Assembly (NCBI GenBank): GCA_012295275.1 | Contig: CM022674.1 | Location: 14,209,874 to 14,269,873 of the forward strand | From: Chrysomallon squamiferum | Taxonomy: Eukaryota; Mollusca; Gastropoda; Neomphalida; Peltospiridae | Length of the DNA stretch: 60,000 bases | Reading direction: 5' to 3' | In this document: piece after piece, positions 1 to 11,611 of the stretch | Numbering within the stretch: the first letter of the stretch is position 1 | Layout: each line of letters begins with the position of its first letter | Position numbers and translations under genes: made by a program | Notes under the pieces: model-generated | Database searches by the model: none | The model's input: the letters and a program-made list of their open reading frames with translations, nothing else | What the model was told of the DNA's origin: nothing

Positions 1-660
1 TTGCCAATGGCAACCTCTGTAAGTGGATAACGCGTTTGATTGGCTTCTTCCTTCTTTTTGCAGCACTGAGTGACAACTGGACCGAACAGACGAACTCGCT
101 CTTCAGCTGAATCCTTTCAAAACCAATTCCAGTCGTAACCGCCGTTTCTCTTTCTCATTCGTAGACTCACCGTCAAACACGTTGTCATGGAAACCATGAC
201 ATTTTCGGAAAGAATGGTGCCCGAACTCGATTTTTATGACAAAGCGGTTGACAAATTTCAGTATAATGCGAGATTAAAGTTTAGCTAATACGGAAAACAG
301 GACGGCTCTGCCCGATTTATCTGTAAAGACCTCAGCAACGACAGACAAGTCGTGAAAATAACAGCAGCATCAACAAGAGTGATCATCAACACAAATTCTC
401 ATATAGGTATACGACAACAGCAACATTTAAAACAACGGTGAGGATGTAGTGGTACTAAGACTTTATAACAAAAGTAAATGAAACGCTACAGTTTTTATTA
501 CCTACATTTATCAGTGATATCGGTGACATAAAACGAACACAAAATCGCTACAGTTCAACCTATCACCATCAGTTAAACCAGTTAGGTTACTTTTCTGTAA
601 CAGCCGTTTGAGTCATAAATAACTGTGTTGTACGTCATCTGTCTGTGCACACACATACAA
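1..660. other. Complex non-repetitive DNA, no clear gene
   Basis: Mixed-composition sequence. A good donor-like GTAAGT lies at 19-24 and a strong acceptor-like tract ends in CAG at 61-63. The 14-codon frame after that acceptor stops at 108-110. A second pyrimidine tract ends in TAG at 162-164. The frame through it reads a 33-residue stretch from the ATG at 187, including MVPELDFYDKAVDKF, then stops. The 14-mer at 181-194 fits the loose RFX X-box consensus. None of this is enough to call an exon. Confidence 0.4.
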
Positions 661-666
661 ACAAAC

Positions 667-771
667 ATAGATATAGATAGATAAATAGATACATACATCT
701 ATAGATACATACATAATAGATAGATAGAGAGACAAACAGACGGACAGACAGACAGACGGACAGACAGATAA

Positions 772-804
<33 letters not shown>

Positions 805-893
805 CAGATAGATAGATAGATATAGATAGATAGATAGATAGATAGAGAGCCAGACAGACAGATAGGTAGGTAGGTAGATAGATAGATAGATAA
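667..893. repeat. GATA/GACA compound microsatellite
   Basis: Tetranucleotide runs of GATA and GACA with TAGG interruptions fill the interval. The minus-strand open frames of 112 and 68 residues here (YLSIYLSI repeats) are only translations of the repeat. Confidence 0.95.
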
Positions 894-1481
894 TAACAAT
901 GACAATTTGTGTATTCATATCATTTGACAGCGAGTTATCAGTGACACACATGTTGTCATAGACAGGAAAACACCTACCACGGACTTTGACAACTCAGTGG
1001 CGGGGCACTGATTGGAACGAGAGAAAACTGAGTCGGAGGAGTGTGAACCTGAGACAAATCATATCTCAGACATTTGTTCTGTTTTACTCATTCAAGTGAA
1101 CGAAAGAAGAACGAAAGCAGAAAGAAAAAAAAGAAAGAATCGATGAATGAATGAAAATATTAAGACTACGTGCTTTACGTCTACGGTACCTCGGTGTTTT
1201 CGTTGGTTCTGATTACATGTGCAGCAGCAAAACAGAGTGACCCAAGAGACTTGAATCAGTTCTGTGTTTATTTTGGCAAACTAATCTGTCTTCCAAAGAA
1301 CAGTTTAAAACAGTCAAGCATCTACTCGAGATCAAAGCACAGCTGTCATTCAGGGCGTGAGTTATCTGCCCTTGACTTTGTGCTGCTTAGACGAGAAAGA
1401 CTGACAACTTATATTTCATCAGTAATTATTAAAATCATTATAATTACAAAGAAATTTAATAATCTAAGGGAGATAATTCAA
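894..1481. other. Complex DNA with one SINE relic
   Basis: Mostly ordinary AT-rich sequence. It holds a decayed SINE fragment at 993-1055, listed separately. A 116-codon open frame starting at 1170 ends in a poly-Phe tract encoded by the following T run and has no recognisable domain, so I do not call it a gene. Confidence 0.5.
993..1055 (-). mobile_element. Decayed tRNA-derived SINE fragment (mollusc type)
   Basis: The sequence around 1003-1022 (GGGGCACTGATTGGAACGAG) matches the part of a SINE, read in reverse, that I recall from many mollusc genomes. Three more versions occur in this window at 10370, 36244 and 44673. The flanks are too diverged to place the ends. The family assignment is from memory; the similarity among the four copies is directly visible. 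Confidence 0.5.
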
Positions 1482-1507
1482 TTTTTTTTTTTTTTTTTTT
1501 TTTTTTT
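1482..1507. repeat. Poly(T) run of 26
   Basis: Uninterrupted T tract. It is not clearly the tail of any recognised element on the minus strand. Confidence 0.95.
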
Positions 1508-1668
1508 CTTTGGTCTGTGAGTGAAAGAACTGTATTTCAGTGATACAGGAATGAAATATGCATCTGACAATACATCATGTTTTATTGTTGTTGGTTTTAA
1601 TACCAAAACAATAAAGGTAAATGCCAGAACGTTAATTTCTAAGAATAACAAGTTTATTATGGTTTAAT

Positions 1669-1672
<4 letters not shown>

Positions 1673-1760
<88 letters not shown>
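1673..1760. repeat. (TA)n followed by (GA)n
   Basis: About 34 bases of alternating TA run directly into about 54 bases of GA. Confidence 0.95.
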
Positions 1761-1763
<3 letters not shown>

Positions 1764-1844
1764 TATAGTATAACAAAATATAAAGAGTAACAAGGAATTT
1801 CATAATCATGGAAATCACACGTAAATCATTTGCTACATTTTACG

Positions 1845-1887
1845 AACAACAACAACAACAACAATAACAATAATAATAATAAAAATA
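1845..1887. repeat. (AAC)n/(AAT)n
   Basis: Short trinucleotide run changing from AAC to AAT. Confidence 0.85.
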
Positions 1888-2197
1888 ACGCGATTATTTC
1901 AGTGTAAAAAAGCAGTCTGACTCGATACATTGCACAAACAGGACGACATGTTGATGTGAGCAGTGAATATTGTCAACAAGTTTTTACTGTGACCAGCTGC
2001 GCTACCTGAACTCGGCTGATCTTTCATTTACTTTGTTTTCATAACACACGTTGTAAGTACACCTAGTGAAACATATTAAGTGAAAATACTTTTTGTGAAG
2101 CGGATTCTTCATTTGAATTACAGCAGTAAATCGTCGTCATGTTAAACAGGATGAGTGTTAATGAACTGTTTTTGATTATAAGAATTTGTTGATATAA

Positions 2198-2424
<227 letters not shown>

Positions 2425-2800
2425 ATATACTGGTATACACATATGGAATAACTTATTTCTGTCTTAAGATATCAGCTTTGTCCTCGACGACGCGATTCAG
2501 CTGCGACTTGCTATTTAAGCTGCGCAGCGTAAAGCTGACACGTGAAGACAGCAACAATTATCTCTTTTATCCCGCAATTCTAAATAACACACAAACTAAA
2601 TGAAATTAACTCTTTAATTTATCAACCCCGCGCTCTTGACAGCAGCAATTTCACGCGCGTTGATATCGCTGTCGCTTTAGATCGAAACAACCATTTATTT
2701 TTTAGTTTTTGATTGAAATTCATTTTTAAAACCGTCATTTAAGAACTAAACCAGCAATTAAACATTAAACAAGTTATTTTGAATATTATATCTATATCTA
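2425..2800. other. Complex, relatively GC-rich spacer
   Basis: Non-repetitive sequence with several CpGs (2480-2530 and 2620-2680) and E-box-like CACGTG at about 2540. No open frame of note. It could be an unclassified regulatory segment; nothing in it is diagnostic. Confidence 0.35.
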
Positions 2801-2803
2801 TAC

Positions 2804-2804
<1 letters not shown>

Positions 2805-2845
<41 letters not shown>
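2805..2845. repeat. (CA)n
   Basis: Perfect CA tract of about 40 bases. Confidence 0.95.
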
Positions 2846-2850
<5 letters not shown>

Positions 2851-2993
2851 ACTATTTTCACTAATTTATTTCACTGGCTTTGTGAATGTGCGTGTTCGTG
2901 TATGTAGGAGTTTGAGTATGTCAGCGTCTGTACATGTTTGTCTTTGTGTCTGTGTGTGTGTGTGTTTGCGGGTGTCTGATCTGTACAAAGCTG

Positions 2994-5708
2994 TGCGTAT
3001 CTGTGTGTGTATCTGTGTGTGTATCTGTGGTGTGTATCTGTGTGTTCTCTGTGTTGTGTATCTGTATCTGTGTATGTGTATCTGTGTGTGTGTTCTCTGT
3101 GTTGTGTATCTGTGTGTGTGTGTATGTGTATCTGTGTGTATCTGTGTGTGTTATCTGTGTGTGTATCTATCTGTGTGTGTATCTGTGTGTGTATCTGTGT
3201 GTGTTATCTGTGGTGTGTATCTGTGTGTGTATCTGTGTGTGTTCTCTGTGGTGTGTATCTGTGTGTTATCTGTGTGTGTATCTGTGTGCATATCTGTGTG
3301 TGTATCTGTGTGTGTGTGTGTATCTGTGTGTATCTGTGTGCGTGTGTATATGTGTGTGTTCTCTGTCTGTGTGTATCTGTGTGTGTTCTCTGTGGTGTAT
3401 ATCTGTGTGTGTATTTGTGTGTGTGTGTGTGTGTTCTCTGTGGTGTGTATCTGTGTATCTCTGTGTGTTCTCTGTGTGTGTATGTGTGTATGTGTGTGTG
3501 TATCTGTGTGTGTATCTGTGTGTGTATCTATGTGTATCTGTGTGTATCTGTGTGTGTTATCTGTGTGTGTATCTGTGGTGTGTATCTGTGTGTGTATCTG
3601 TGTGTGTTCTCTGTGTGTATCTGTGTGTGTATCTGTGTGTGTATCTGTGTGTGTATATGTGTGTGTTATCTGTGTGTGTATCTGTGTGTGTATCTGTGTG
3701 TGTTATCTGTGGTGTGTATGTGTGTGTGTATCTGTGTGTATCTGTGTGTGTGTATCTGTGTGTGTGTGTATCTGTGTGTGTTCTCTGTGTGTGTATCTGT
3801 GTGTGTATGTGTGTGTATCTGTGTGTGTTTATCTGTGGTGTGTATCTGTTTGTTTTCTCTGTGGTGTGTATGTGTGTGTGTTCTCTGTATGTGTGTGTGT
3901 ATATGTGTGTTCTGTGTGGTGTGTATCTGTGTGTGTTATCTGTGTTTCTCTGTGGTGTGTATCTGTGTGTGTTATCTGTGTGTGTATCTGTGTGTGTATC
4001 TGTGTGTGTTATCTGTGTGTGTGTATTCTGTGTGTGTATATCTGTGTGTGTATCTGTGTGTATATGTGTGTGTGTATCTGTGTGTGTTATCTGTGTTCTC
4101 TGTGTGTGTATCTGTGTGTGTATCTGCGTGTGTTATCTGTGTGTGTATCTGCGTGTGTATCTGTGTGTTCTCTGTGGTGTGTATCTGTGTGTGTATCTGT
4201 GTGTGTTCTCTGTGGTGTGTATCTGTGTGTGTTCTCTGTGGTGTGTATCTGTGTGTTATGTGTGTGTATCTGTGTGTGTATCTATGTGTGTTCTATGTGG
4301 TGTGTATCTGTGTGTGATCTGTGTGTGTATCTGTGTGTGTATCTGTGTGTGTTATCTGTGTTCTCTGTGTGTGTATCTGTGTGTGTATCTGTGTGTGTTA
4401 TCTGTGTGTGTATCTGTGTGTATCTGTGTGTTCTCTGTGTGTGTGTATCTGTGTGTGTATCTGTGTGTGTATCTGTTCTCTGTGGTGTGTATCTGTGTGT
4501 GTTCTCTGTGGTGTGTATCTGTGTGTGTTATCTGTATGTGTGTCTGTGTATATTTACTGTGGTGTGTATCTGTGTGTGTATCTGTGTGTGTATCTGTGTG
4601 TGTTATCTGTGTGTGTATCTGTGTGTGTTCTCTGTGGTGTGTATCTATGTGTGTCTCTGTGGTGTGTATCTGTGTGTGTATCTGTGTGTGTATCTGTGTG
4701 TGTTCTCTGTGGTGTGTATCTGTGTGTGTTCTCTGTGGTGTGTATCTGTGTGTGTATCTGTGGTGTGTATCTGTGTGTGTTCTCTGTGGTGTGTATCAGT
4801 GTGTGTATCTGTGTGTGTATATGTGTGTGTATATGTGTGTGTTCTCTGTTGTGTGTATCTGTGTGTTATCTGTGTGTGTATCTGTGTGTGTTCTCTGTGG
4901 TGTGTATCTGTGTGTGTATCTGTGTGTGTATCTGTGTGTGTTCTCTGTGGTGTGTATATGTGTGTGTATCTGTGTGTATCTGTTTGTGTTCTCTGTGGTG
5001 TGTATCTGTGTGTGTATCTGTGTGTGTATCTGTGGTGTGTATCTGTGTGTTCTCTGTGGTGTGTATATGTGTGTTTATCTGTGTGTGTATCTGTGGTGTG
5101 TATCTGTGTGTGTTCTCTGTGGTGTGTATCTGTGTGTATATCTGTGTGTATCTCTGTGTGTATCTATGTGTGTATCTGTGTGTATCTGTGTGTATATCTG
5201 TGTGTATATCTGTGTGTGTATCTGTGTGTATCTGTGTGTATATCTGTGTGTTCTCTGTGTGTGTATCTGTGTGTGTATCTGTGTATGTTCTCTGTGGTGT
5301 GTATCTGTGTGTGTATCTGTGGTGTGTTCTCTGTGTGTGTATCTGTGGTGTGTTCTCTGTGTGTGTTCTCTGTGGTGTGTATCTGTGTGTGTTGTCTGTG
5401 TTGTGTATATGTGTGTGTTCTCTGTGGTGTGTATCTGTATGTGTATCTGTGTGTGTTCTCTGTGGTATATATCTGTCTGTGTTCTCTGTGGTGTGTATCT
5501 GTGTGTGTATCTGTGTGTGTTCTCTGTGGTGTGTATCTGTGTGTGTTCTCTGTGGTGTGTATCTGTGTGTGTTCTCTGTGGTGTGTATCTGTGTGTGTTC
5601 TCTGTGGTGTGTATCTGTGTGTGTTATCTGTGGTGTGTATCTGTGTGTGTGTATCTGTGTGTGTATCTGTGTGTGTTCTCTGTGTGTGTTCTGTGTGTTG
5701 TGTGTGTA
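2994..5708. repeat. 2.7 kb TG-rich minisatellite
   Basis: The array is built from a small set of modules: TGTGTGTATC, TGTGTGTTATC and TTCTCTGTGGTGTGTATC, joined in irregular order. Basic spacing is about 12 bases, with longer composite units of about 26 bases in the second half. The sequence contains almost no TAA, TAG or TGA on the + strand, so all three + frames stay open for most of the array (Cys/Val/Ser-rich, up to 950 codons). That simultaneous openness shows it is low-complexity DNA, not a gene. Confidence 0.97.
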
Positions 5709-5936
5709 TTAAAACTGAATCGTGTCGCTGACACTTTCTGCTCTGTTCAGCTCGCTGACTGCTGTGAGTCGCGTGCCTGGTTTTGACAACAGCTAAAAAC
5801 GAGCGAGTTTTCGTTAAAGCAGGGGACTGAAGTAAGATTTGTCGTGTTAACAAATAATTCAGTTTACATGACGAAAGAAATTAGTTGGGCAAAGTCAGCA
5901 ATCTACAGAATCTTAGGTACAGAACGGTTCAAAGGA

Positions 5937-5954
5937 CACACACCCACACACCCA

Positions 5955-6025
<71 letters not shown>

Positions 6026-6034
6026 CACACACAC
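5937..6034. repeat. (CA)n with CCCACA variants
   Basis: CA tract of about 100 bases with CCC interruptions at both ends. Confidence 0.95.
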
Positions 6035-6039
6035 CTACA

Positions 6040-7300
6040 TCCGTCTCTCACTGTGAGTCTTGTGTAGTTCTGTGTGTCTGTCCAGTGAAAATAATGGTTT
6101 TTATTTAAATAGCGTAACAGCACAGTAGTAAAACTTGTATCAACAAAAACGTTTAAAAGATATAAAGCACGTGAGTGGACTGCAGGAGTTTTGTAAGAAA
6201 TTCGAGTTAGAGAGAAGAAGCGATTCAGATTCCTCCCGAAACACGAACAGGCCCGCCATGTGTTTTCTCCAAGTTTATTTTTAATATACATTTTTTTTTA
6301 TTTCATTATTTATTTATTTTTGGGGTTTTATTTTATTTTATTTTATTTTATTTATTTATTATTTTTTATTTTTTTACTTTTTGTTTGTTTTACGTCTTTT
6401 TTAAAAACATCCATTAAAGTCACAGTGAAGCATCAACTGATTTTTGTCACTAAATTTTACTTGTAATGCAACCGAATGTTAAAACGCACTCGCTTCCGGA
6501 CATCTGATATCACATTTATTTCTGTTTTAATTAGAGCTATTAGGGTATATGCATTCTTTTTTTTCCGCTTTCCGCACGCCATTTCCGTGTCTAGTTTATC
6601 ACGTTTTAACACGAACAGATTTCAGCTGAAGTAAGAAAATGTCCGGTTTTATGTTGAACCCGCAAACAAGAATTTAATATAAAATAATTACAACAAATCA
6701 ATGTTTTCCTGTAACTGCTCTTTGTTTGTTGTCGTTGTAATATTTATTTTATTACAGTTTTTCTTTTATAAAACCAGCCTGTCCGTTCTGACGTCAGTAC
6801 AGAGTCCAATAAGACAGAAGTAATTTGTATCTGGAAGACAAATCATTGCTGTATGACTGGGATATTACAATATCAAAACAAACACTTATCCTGCGAGAGA
6901 CTTTCTCATAACTGTCCTCAGTGGATCTATGTTTTTATTCCTTCACAGATTGTTATTTAATTCATATATTTGTTTCATTTAATGAAGAATATTAGAAACC
7001 GTCAACTGAGGACCTATTTGTTCCAAGATCAACCCTCGATGATGTCGCTGTTAGGGTTTTTCCCGTTCTTACCCGTGCTCTCGATAGTTCTATCAAAAAC
7101 GTGATGTAAAATATTCTTTGTTCTCGTAAGAGTAGTCTACTGCGAGTCGTCAACACGTTGTTTGATCTACACGTTGTAGACATGTTGATCACTACAACAC
7201 AGTCTACTCAGCTGTGCGGAAACACTGGTCACTTTTATACGTCAGATTTCTCGTCATAAATCTGCATTTGTCCTTCTTTCTATCCTTATTTCTTTCACGT
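6040..7300. other. AT-rich complex DNA with a (TTTTA)n patch
   Basis: 6288-6375 is a run of TTTTA and TTTA repeats. The rest is unremarkable, with no open frame above about 66 codons. A minus-strand frame at 6992-7192 resembles no family I know. Confidence 0.5.
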
Positions 7301-7304
7301 TCCT

Positions 7305-7490
7305 GACTGTGTTAATATGTACGTCTTGTTTCTCGTCGTTAATTTGTTTTTTTTTTCTTCATTCTTACTTCTATCTGGTTTATTATTTCATTCTTTCTTT
7401 CCTTATTTTATTCTTCATTCTTTTTAATTTCTTTCTTCTTTTACATTCCTTATTCTTTCTGTCTTTCCTAGTCTTATTAACTGAGACATA
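7305..7490. repeat. Pyrimidine-rich tract (TTTC-like)
   Basis: Irregular T and TTCTT runs; low complexity. Confidence 0.7.
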
Positions 7491-7526
7491 ATCGTGTAAT
7501 CTGCAAACATGCGATGTATGCACAGG

Positions 7527-8360
7527 CTTAGTTTGTACAGTCTCAACACTTAGTTTGTACAGTCTCATCAACACTTAGTTTGTACAGTCTCATCAACACT
7601 TAGTTTGTACAGTCTCATCAACACTTAGTTTGTACAGTCTCATCAACACTTAGTTTGTACAGTCTCAACACTTAGTTTGTACAGTCTCATCAACACTTAG
7701 TTTGTACAGTCTCAACACTTAGTTTGTACAGTCTCATCAACACTTAGTTTGTACAGTCTCATCAACACTTAGTTTGTACAGTCTCATCAACACTTAGTTT
7801 GTACAGTCTCAACACTTAGTTTGTACAGTCTCATCAACACTTAGTTTGTACAGTCTCAACACTTAGTTTGTACAGTCTCATCAACACTTAGTTTGTACAG
7901 TCTCATCAACACTTAGTTTGTACAGTCTCAACACTTAGTTTGTACAGTCTCGTCAACACTTAGTTTGTACAGTCTCGTCAACACTTAGTTTGTACAGTCT
8001 CGTCAACACTTAGTTTGTACAGTCTCGTCAACACTTAGTTTGTACAGTATCAACACTTAGTTTGTACAGTCTCAACACTTAGTTTGTACAGTCTCAACAC
8101 TTAGTTTGTACAGTCTCAACACTTAGTTTGTACAGTCTCAACACTTAGTTTGTACAGTCTCAACACTTAGTTTATACAGTCTCAACACTTAGTTTGTACA
8201 GTCTAAACACTTAGTTTGTACAGTATCAACACTTAGTTTGTACAGTCTAAACACTTAGTTTGTACAGTATCAACACTTAGTTTGTACAGTCTAAACACTT
8301 AGTTTGTACAGTATCAACACTTAGTTTGTACAGTATCAACACTTAGTTTGTACAGTCTCA
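7527..8360. repeat. Minisatellite of 22 and 25 bp units, about 35 copies
   Basis: Every unit starts CTTAGTTTGTACAGT and ends either TCTCAACA (22 bp) or TCTCATCAACA (25 bp). The first part mixes long and short units. Four consecutive long units near 7950-8040 carry TCTCGTC instead of TCTCATC. From about 8040 only short units occur, and near 8190-8340 two variants ending TCTAAACA and TATCAACA alternate. The unit is conserved with few substitutions, so the array is young. Confidence 0.97.
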
Positions 8361-8938
8361 CAGTCTCTGTCATCTCTGCACGTTATTTTAGTCAGATTTA
8401 TTTCTTATTTAATTATTACATTCGCCGTCTCATCAGTCTCGTTTTTGCAATCGTAGGATCACCCTTGTTACAAACATAGAGACATTTAAAAACAAAATTT
8501 TCAGATTGTTATTTTCTTTTACATTTTTTACTGTTTCACCAACAAGTGTTTATGTATCAGAGTTGTGAATAGACAACTAAGATCCAACAAAGAATGCAAT
8601 TTAAAAACAAAATAAAATAATAATAATAATAATGAAAACAAAAATAATAATATGTTGTTTTCTCTGCCCAAGTATCAACCGGTTACAAACATGAAAACAA
8701 ATAAAGTGTGTAAAAATTGTTTGCAGGTGTACACATACATCGGTTTGACAAATGTCTAATAATATGACAAATTCTGAGAACCTAACCGCTACGTATAATG
8801 TGTAAAATATGTTATGACCTGAGAATTAGAATGCCAAAAAAATAAGAAACAAACCTGGATGATACAATAACATATGCTGATAATGTTCTAAATCATATCA
8901 ATACTATTTAAGTGTAGACATGAACGTTTGAACATTGT

Positions 8939-8941
<3 letters not shown>
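8361..8941. other. AT-rich complex DNA, nothing recognised
   Basis: Apart from a short AAT run near 8615-8650 I see no repeat, open frame or motif that can be named. Confidence 0.6.

Positions 8942-9013
<72 letters not shown>
8942..9013. repeat. (GA)n
   Basis: Perfect GA tract of about 72 bases. Confidence 0.97.
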
Positions 9014-9020
<7 letters not shown>

Positions 9021-9199
9021 ATGTTAAAATGCTATAGTTTTTCAAGAAAAGCCTTTAAACAAAATGCTATATTGTCTTAAAAATTACTTATGATAAACTT
9101 ACCTTTAATAATTTCTCTTCTCTCACAACTCAAAAACTAAAAATTCAATAAATTCAGTTAATGTTCTCAAGTTTTTAATAAAATATTCCTCATACGAAA

Positions 9200-9480
9200 C
9201 TAAACGCTCATTTCAGAAAGCTTCGGCATATTTCCGTAATAGTTCGTCGAGTTCGCTCACGGCATCGTAAAGACCCACAAACAACCTCTCGACTACAGAA
9301 CATACCTGCACAGACCACTTCCTTCAACGAACGTTTACATAGCACCGTTTCACTTTCAATTGGTCCTTGTCGGATCGATATTGCTTAGCACGAATTTGTA
9401 CGAAACTGCGATAGGCCCAGCTTTGTAAAGAATCGTCTGCCAAGCTCAGACATCGACACTTCCGACGCCATAAGAGTCAT
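9200..9480 (-). other. GC-richer island, probably an old dispersed repeat
   Basis: Base composition and complexity differ from the AT-rich flanks. On the minus strand two short frames look protein-like: 31 codons from the ATG at 9480 (including MSELGRRFFTKLG), stopping at 9385, and a 36-codon open stretch at 9323-9213 ending LRKYAEAF. They are in separate frames with stops between. The phrase around 9405-9440 resembles short non-coding dispersed repeats I recall from molluscs, so I favour a decayed repeat over a gene. I cannot name it. Confidence 0.3.
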
Positions 9481-10056
9481 TACTAATATTAATAATTAAC
9501 TAAGCAGTACACATAATATGCATCAGATGACAATGCCAGTAGTAACAATTATTTTGATTTACGAAATATGTGTGTATGTTCATGCGTGTGTTTAAACAAT
9601 GGTTGTGTAGCAAAGGTATATAGTAACGAGTAGTAGATGAGAAAAGACTATTGGTCTGTGACGTAATTATAGTAACCTGCTTACGTAATGTTGACAAGGA
9701 CCGGAAATAAACGTGATAACCATTAGAGTAGATTACGCAAAACTCGCCAAATATGAAAATGGGAGATTTACGTAATGCTGGAGTTAATAAACTCCATGTG
9801 ACCCGAAACGTTCTAAATTCTCTTACCATGTACTACCACGTTTTTTTTGTTTTTGTTTTTATAGCGCGTGTTTATTATAGGTTAGCTGAGAATGTGTGAC
9901 GTATACTGACACCAGGGGGCACCATATGCACGGACTTCCTTATCTTCTGACAACCGATACATGTTTTTCTTTTATTTATAATTAAGTCAATTTCATTTTG
10001 AAATATCAGTGATGTTTGAGTATCTTATCTTATTATTTCGTAAACAAATTCTTCAT
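9481..10056. other. Complex DNA with a CTCF-like motif
   Basis: No supported gene. A minus-strand 109-codon frame at 9500-9829 has no family resemblance. The CTCF-like site at 9909 is listed separately. Confidence 0.45.
9909..9922 (+). promoter_or_regulatory. CTCF-like motif
   Basis: The 14-mer ACACCAGGGGGCAC matches the CTCF core CCACCAGGGGGCGC at 12 of 14 positions, including the whole AGGGGGC centre. CTCF is present in molluscs as a family. Binding is an inference. Confidence 0.35.
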
Positions 10057-10086
10057 AAAAAAATAAATAAATAAATAAATAATAGC

Positions 10087-10130
<44 letters not shown>

Positions 10131-10203
10131 CAACAAAAAAAATAATAATAATAATAATAATAACAACAACAACAACAACAACAACAATAACAACAAAATA
10201 AAC
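10057..10203. repeat. (AAAT)n/(AAT)n/(AAC)n compound microsatellite
   Basis: Runs of AAAT, AAT and AAC follow each other without complex sequence between them. Confidence 0.95.
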
Positions 10204-10634
10204 ACTTTACTTATATTTTAATGGTTGTTATGTGATAAAAATTAGTATTTTTTTCTTTCTTGGAGAACGAGTATTTTAGAAGAGAAAAACCCCTGCTGTG
10301 ATTCCTTATCGAGTGCTAGAACTTTCTTCTCAAAAACTGGAACACATAACTTACCTTTGATAAACAAAGATGGGGCACTAGTTGGAATGATATAAAGCCA
10401 CACCGATTAAATAGAATTTAAATTGTTTTATCATACCAGAGTTTAGATAACTATATCTAAAGAGGAATATATGTAAACTATTTTTATTATCTAAACACAG
10501 AGAGGCTTTTTGTTATTGTTATTTTCTAAAAACTATTTTAAAACTAGATTTTACTGTTGTGAATAAATTATGTTATTTAGTTTGTATTTTGGTTATCTCA
10601 CCGTAGAGTTATTGAAAGATTTTCAAAAACAATT
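10204..10634. other. AT-rich complex DNA with one SINE relic
   Basis: Ordinary AT-rich sequence holding the short SINE fragment at 10370-10410. Confidence 0.5.
10370..10410 (-). mobile_element. Short decayed SINE fragment (mollusc type)
   Basis: TGGGGCACTAGTTGGAATGA is a diverged version of the motif at 1003 and 36250. Only about 40 bases can be aligned by eye. Confidence 0.35.
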
Positions 10635-10681
10635 TTACTTTTTATTTTATTTTATTTTATTTTTTTTTTTTTTTTTTGGCA

Positions 10682-10727
<46 letters not shown>

Positions 10728-10728
10728 T
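10635..10728. repeat. (TTTTA)n, poly(T), then (AAT)n
   Basis: TTTTA units run into a 17-T tract and then about 48 bases of AAT. Confidence 0.95.
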
Positions 10729-11255
10729 CAAATAAGAAAAAAATAAAAATAAAGACAAAGAAATATTTGAATTACGACTCTGATATGAGACTTGCTAAAT
10801 GGAAAATCAGTAAAGATAACAACTTATTTATAACTTTTAAACAAACAGATTTATTTCTCTGAGTTTTGGAATACGAGATGGGGAAAATTGTCTCGTAAAC
10901 ATTTTTATGTTGTCGTTGAAGATGAATGTCATTATCGATCGACATGTAATGTTCATACATGATGCAAGTTAAATGCTCATTTGTAAATGCAATGCACACG
11001 CATCATTTATCAAATCATAGCTCTGTGAAGTTTTCTTTATTTCTTATCAAACGTCAGATGACAAATATATTTTGTTAAAAACGTGAATCATCTCTTTGTT
11101 CTCGTTATTTCACAGTTTGGAAGAGTTTTCACGCGAGATTTGTCTCTTACGTCAAATCTCTGATTGAATCGTTTGTTTCGGTTCATGAAATCGTTGTCAA
11201 GTGTAAGTTATCTGTTTCAGAATTGTTGGACACGTTTGTGCACACAAAATACCAT
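10729..11255. other. AT-rich complex DNA, nothing recognised
   Basis: A 75-codon minus-strand frame at 10772-10999 has no recognisable features. Confidence 0.5.
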
Positions 11256-11572
11256 CACCATTAGATATACATCAACATGTTAGAAGTTTTGTATAAAAAT
11301 ACATACATCATTAGATATACATCAACATGTTAGAAGTTTTGTATAAAAATACATACATCATTAGTTATACATCAACATGTTAGAAGTTTTGTATAATAAT
11401 ACATACATCATTAGATATACATCAACAAGTTAAAAGTTTTGTATAAAAATACATACATCATTAGATATACATCAACATGTTAGAAGCTTTGTATAATAAT
11501 ACATACATCATTAGATATACATCAACACGTTAGAAGTTTTGTATATAAATACTTACATCATTAGAATGACTC
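11256..11572. repeat. 50 bp minisatellite, about 6 copies
   Basis: The motif CATTAGATATACATCAACA recurs at exactly 50-base steps from 11260 to 11511, with the last unit broken near 11561. Units differ at a few sites (ATGTT, AAGTT and ACGTT; AAAAAT and AATAAT). Confidence 0.97.
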
Positions 11573-11611
11573 ACTTTTATTATAATTAAAAGTTAACCAA
11601 GATTATTGCAG

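Noticed and set aside
1-110. Mini-intron between GTAAGT at 19 and CAG at 63 with a short terminal exon
   Set aside because: A 45-base intron is too short to be likely, and the exon frame gives only 14 codons; the window edge hides any context.
2882-5786. Overlapping 949- and 950-codon + frames rich in Cys, Val and Ser
   Set aside because: All three + frames are open across the same TG-rich array, so openness comes from missing stop triplets in the repeat and not from selection on one frame.
7527-8360. CRISPR-like regular repeats (also 11612-12600, 42148-42683)
   Set aside because: Units abut without unique spacers, and the DNA is animal nuclear; these are minisatellites.
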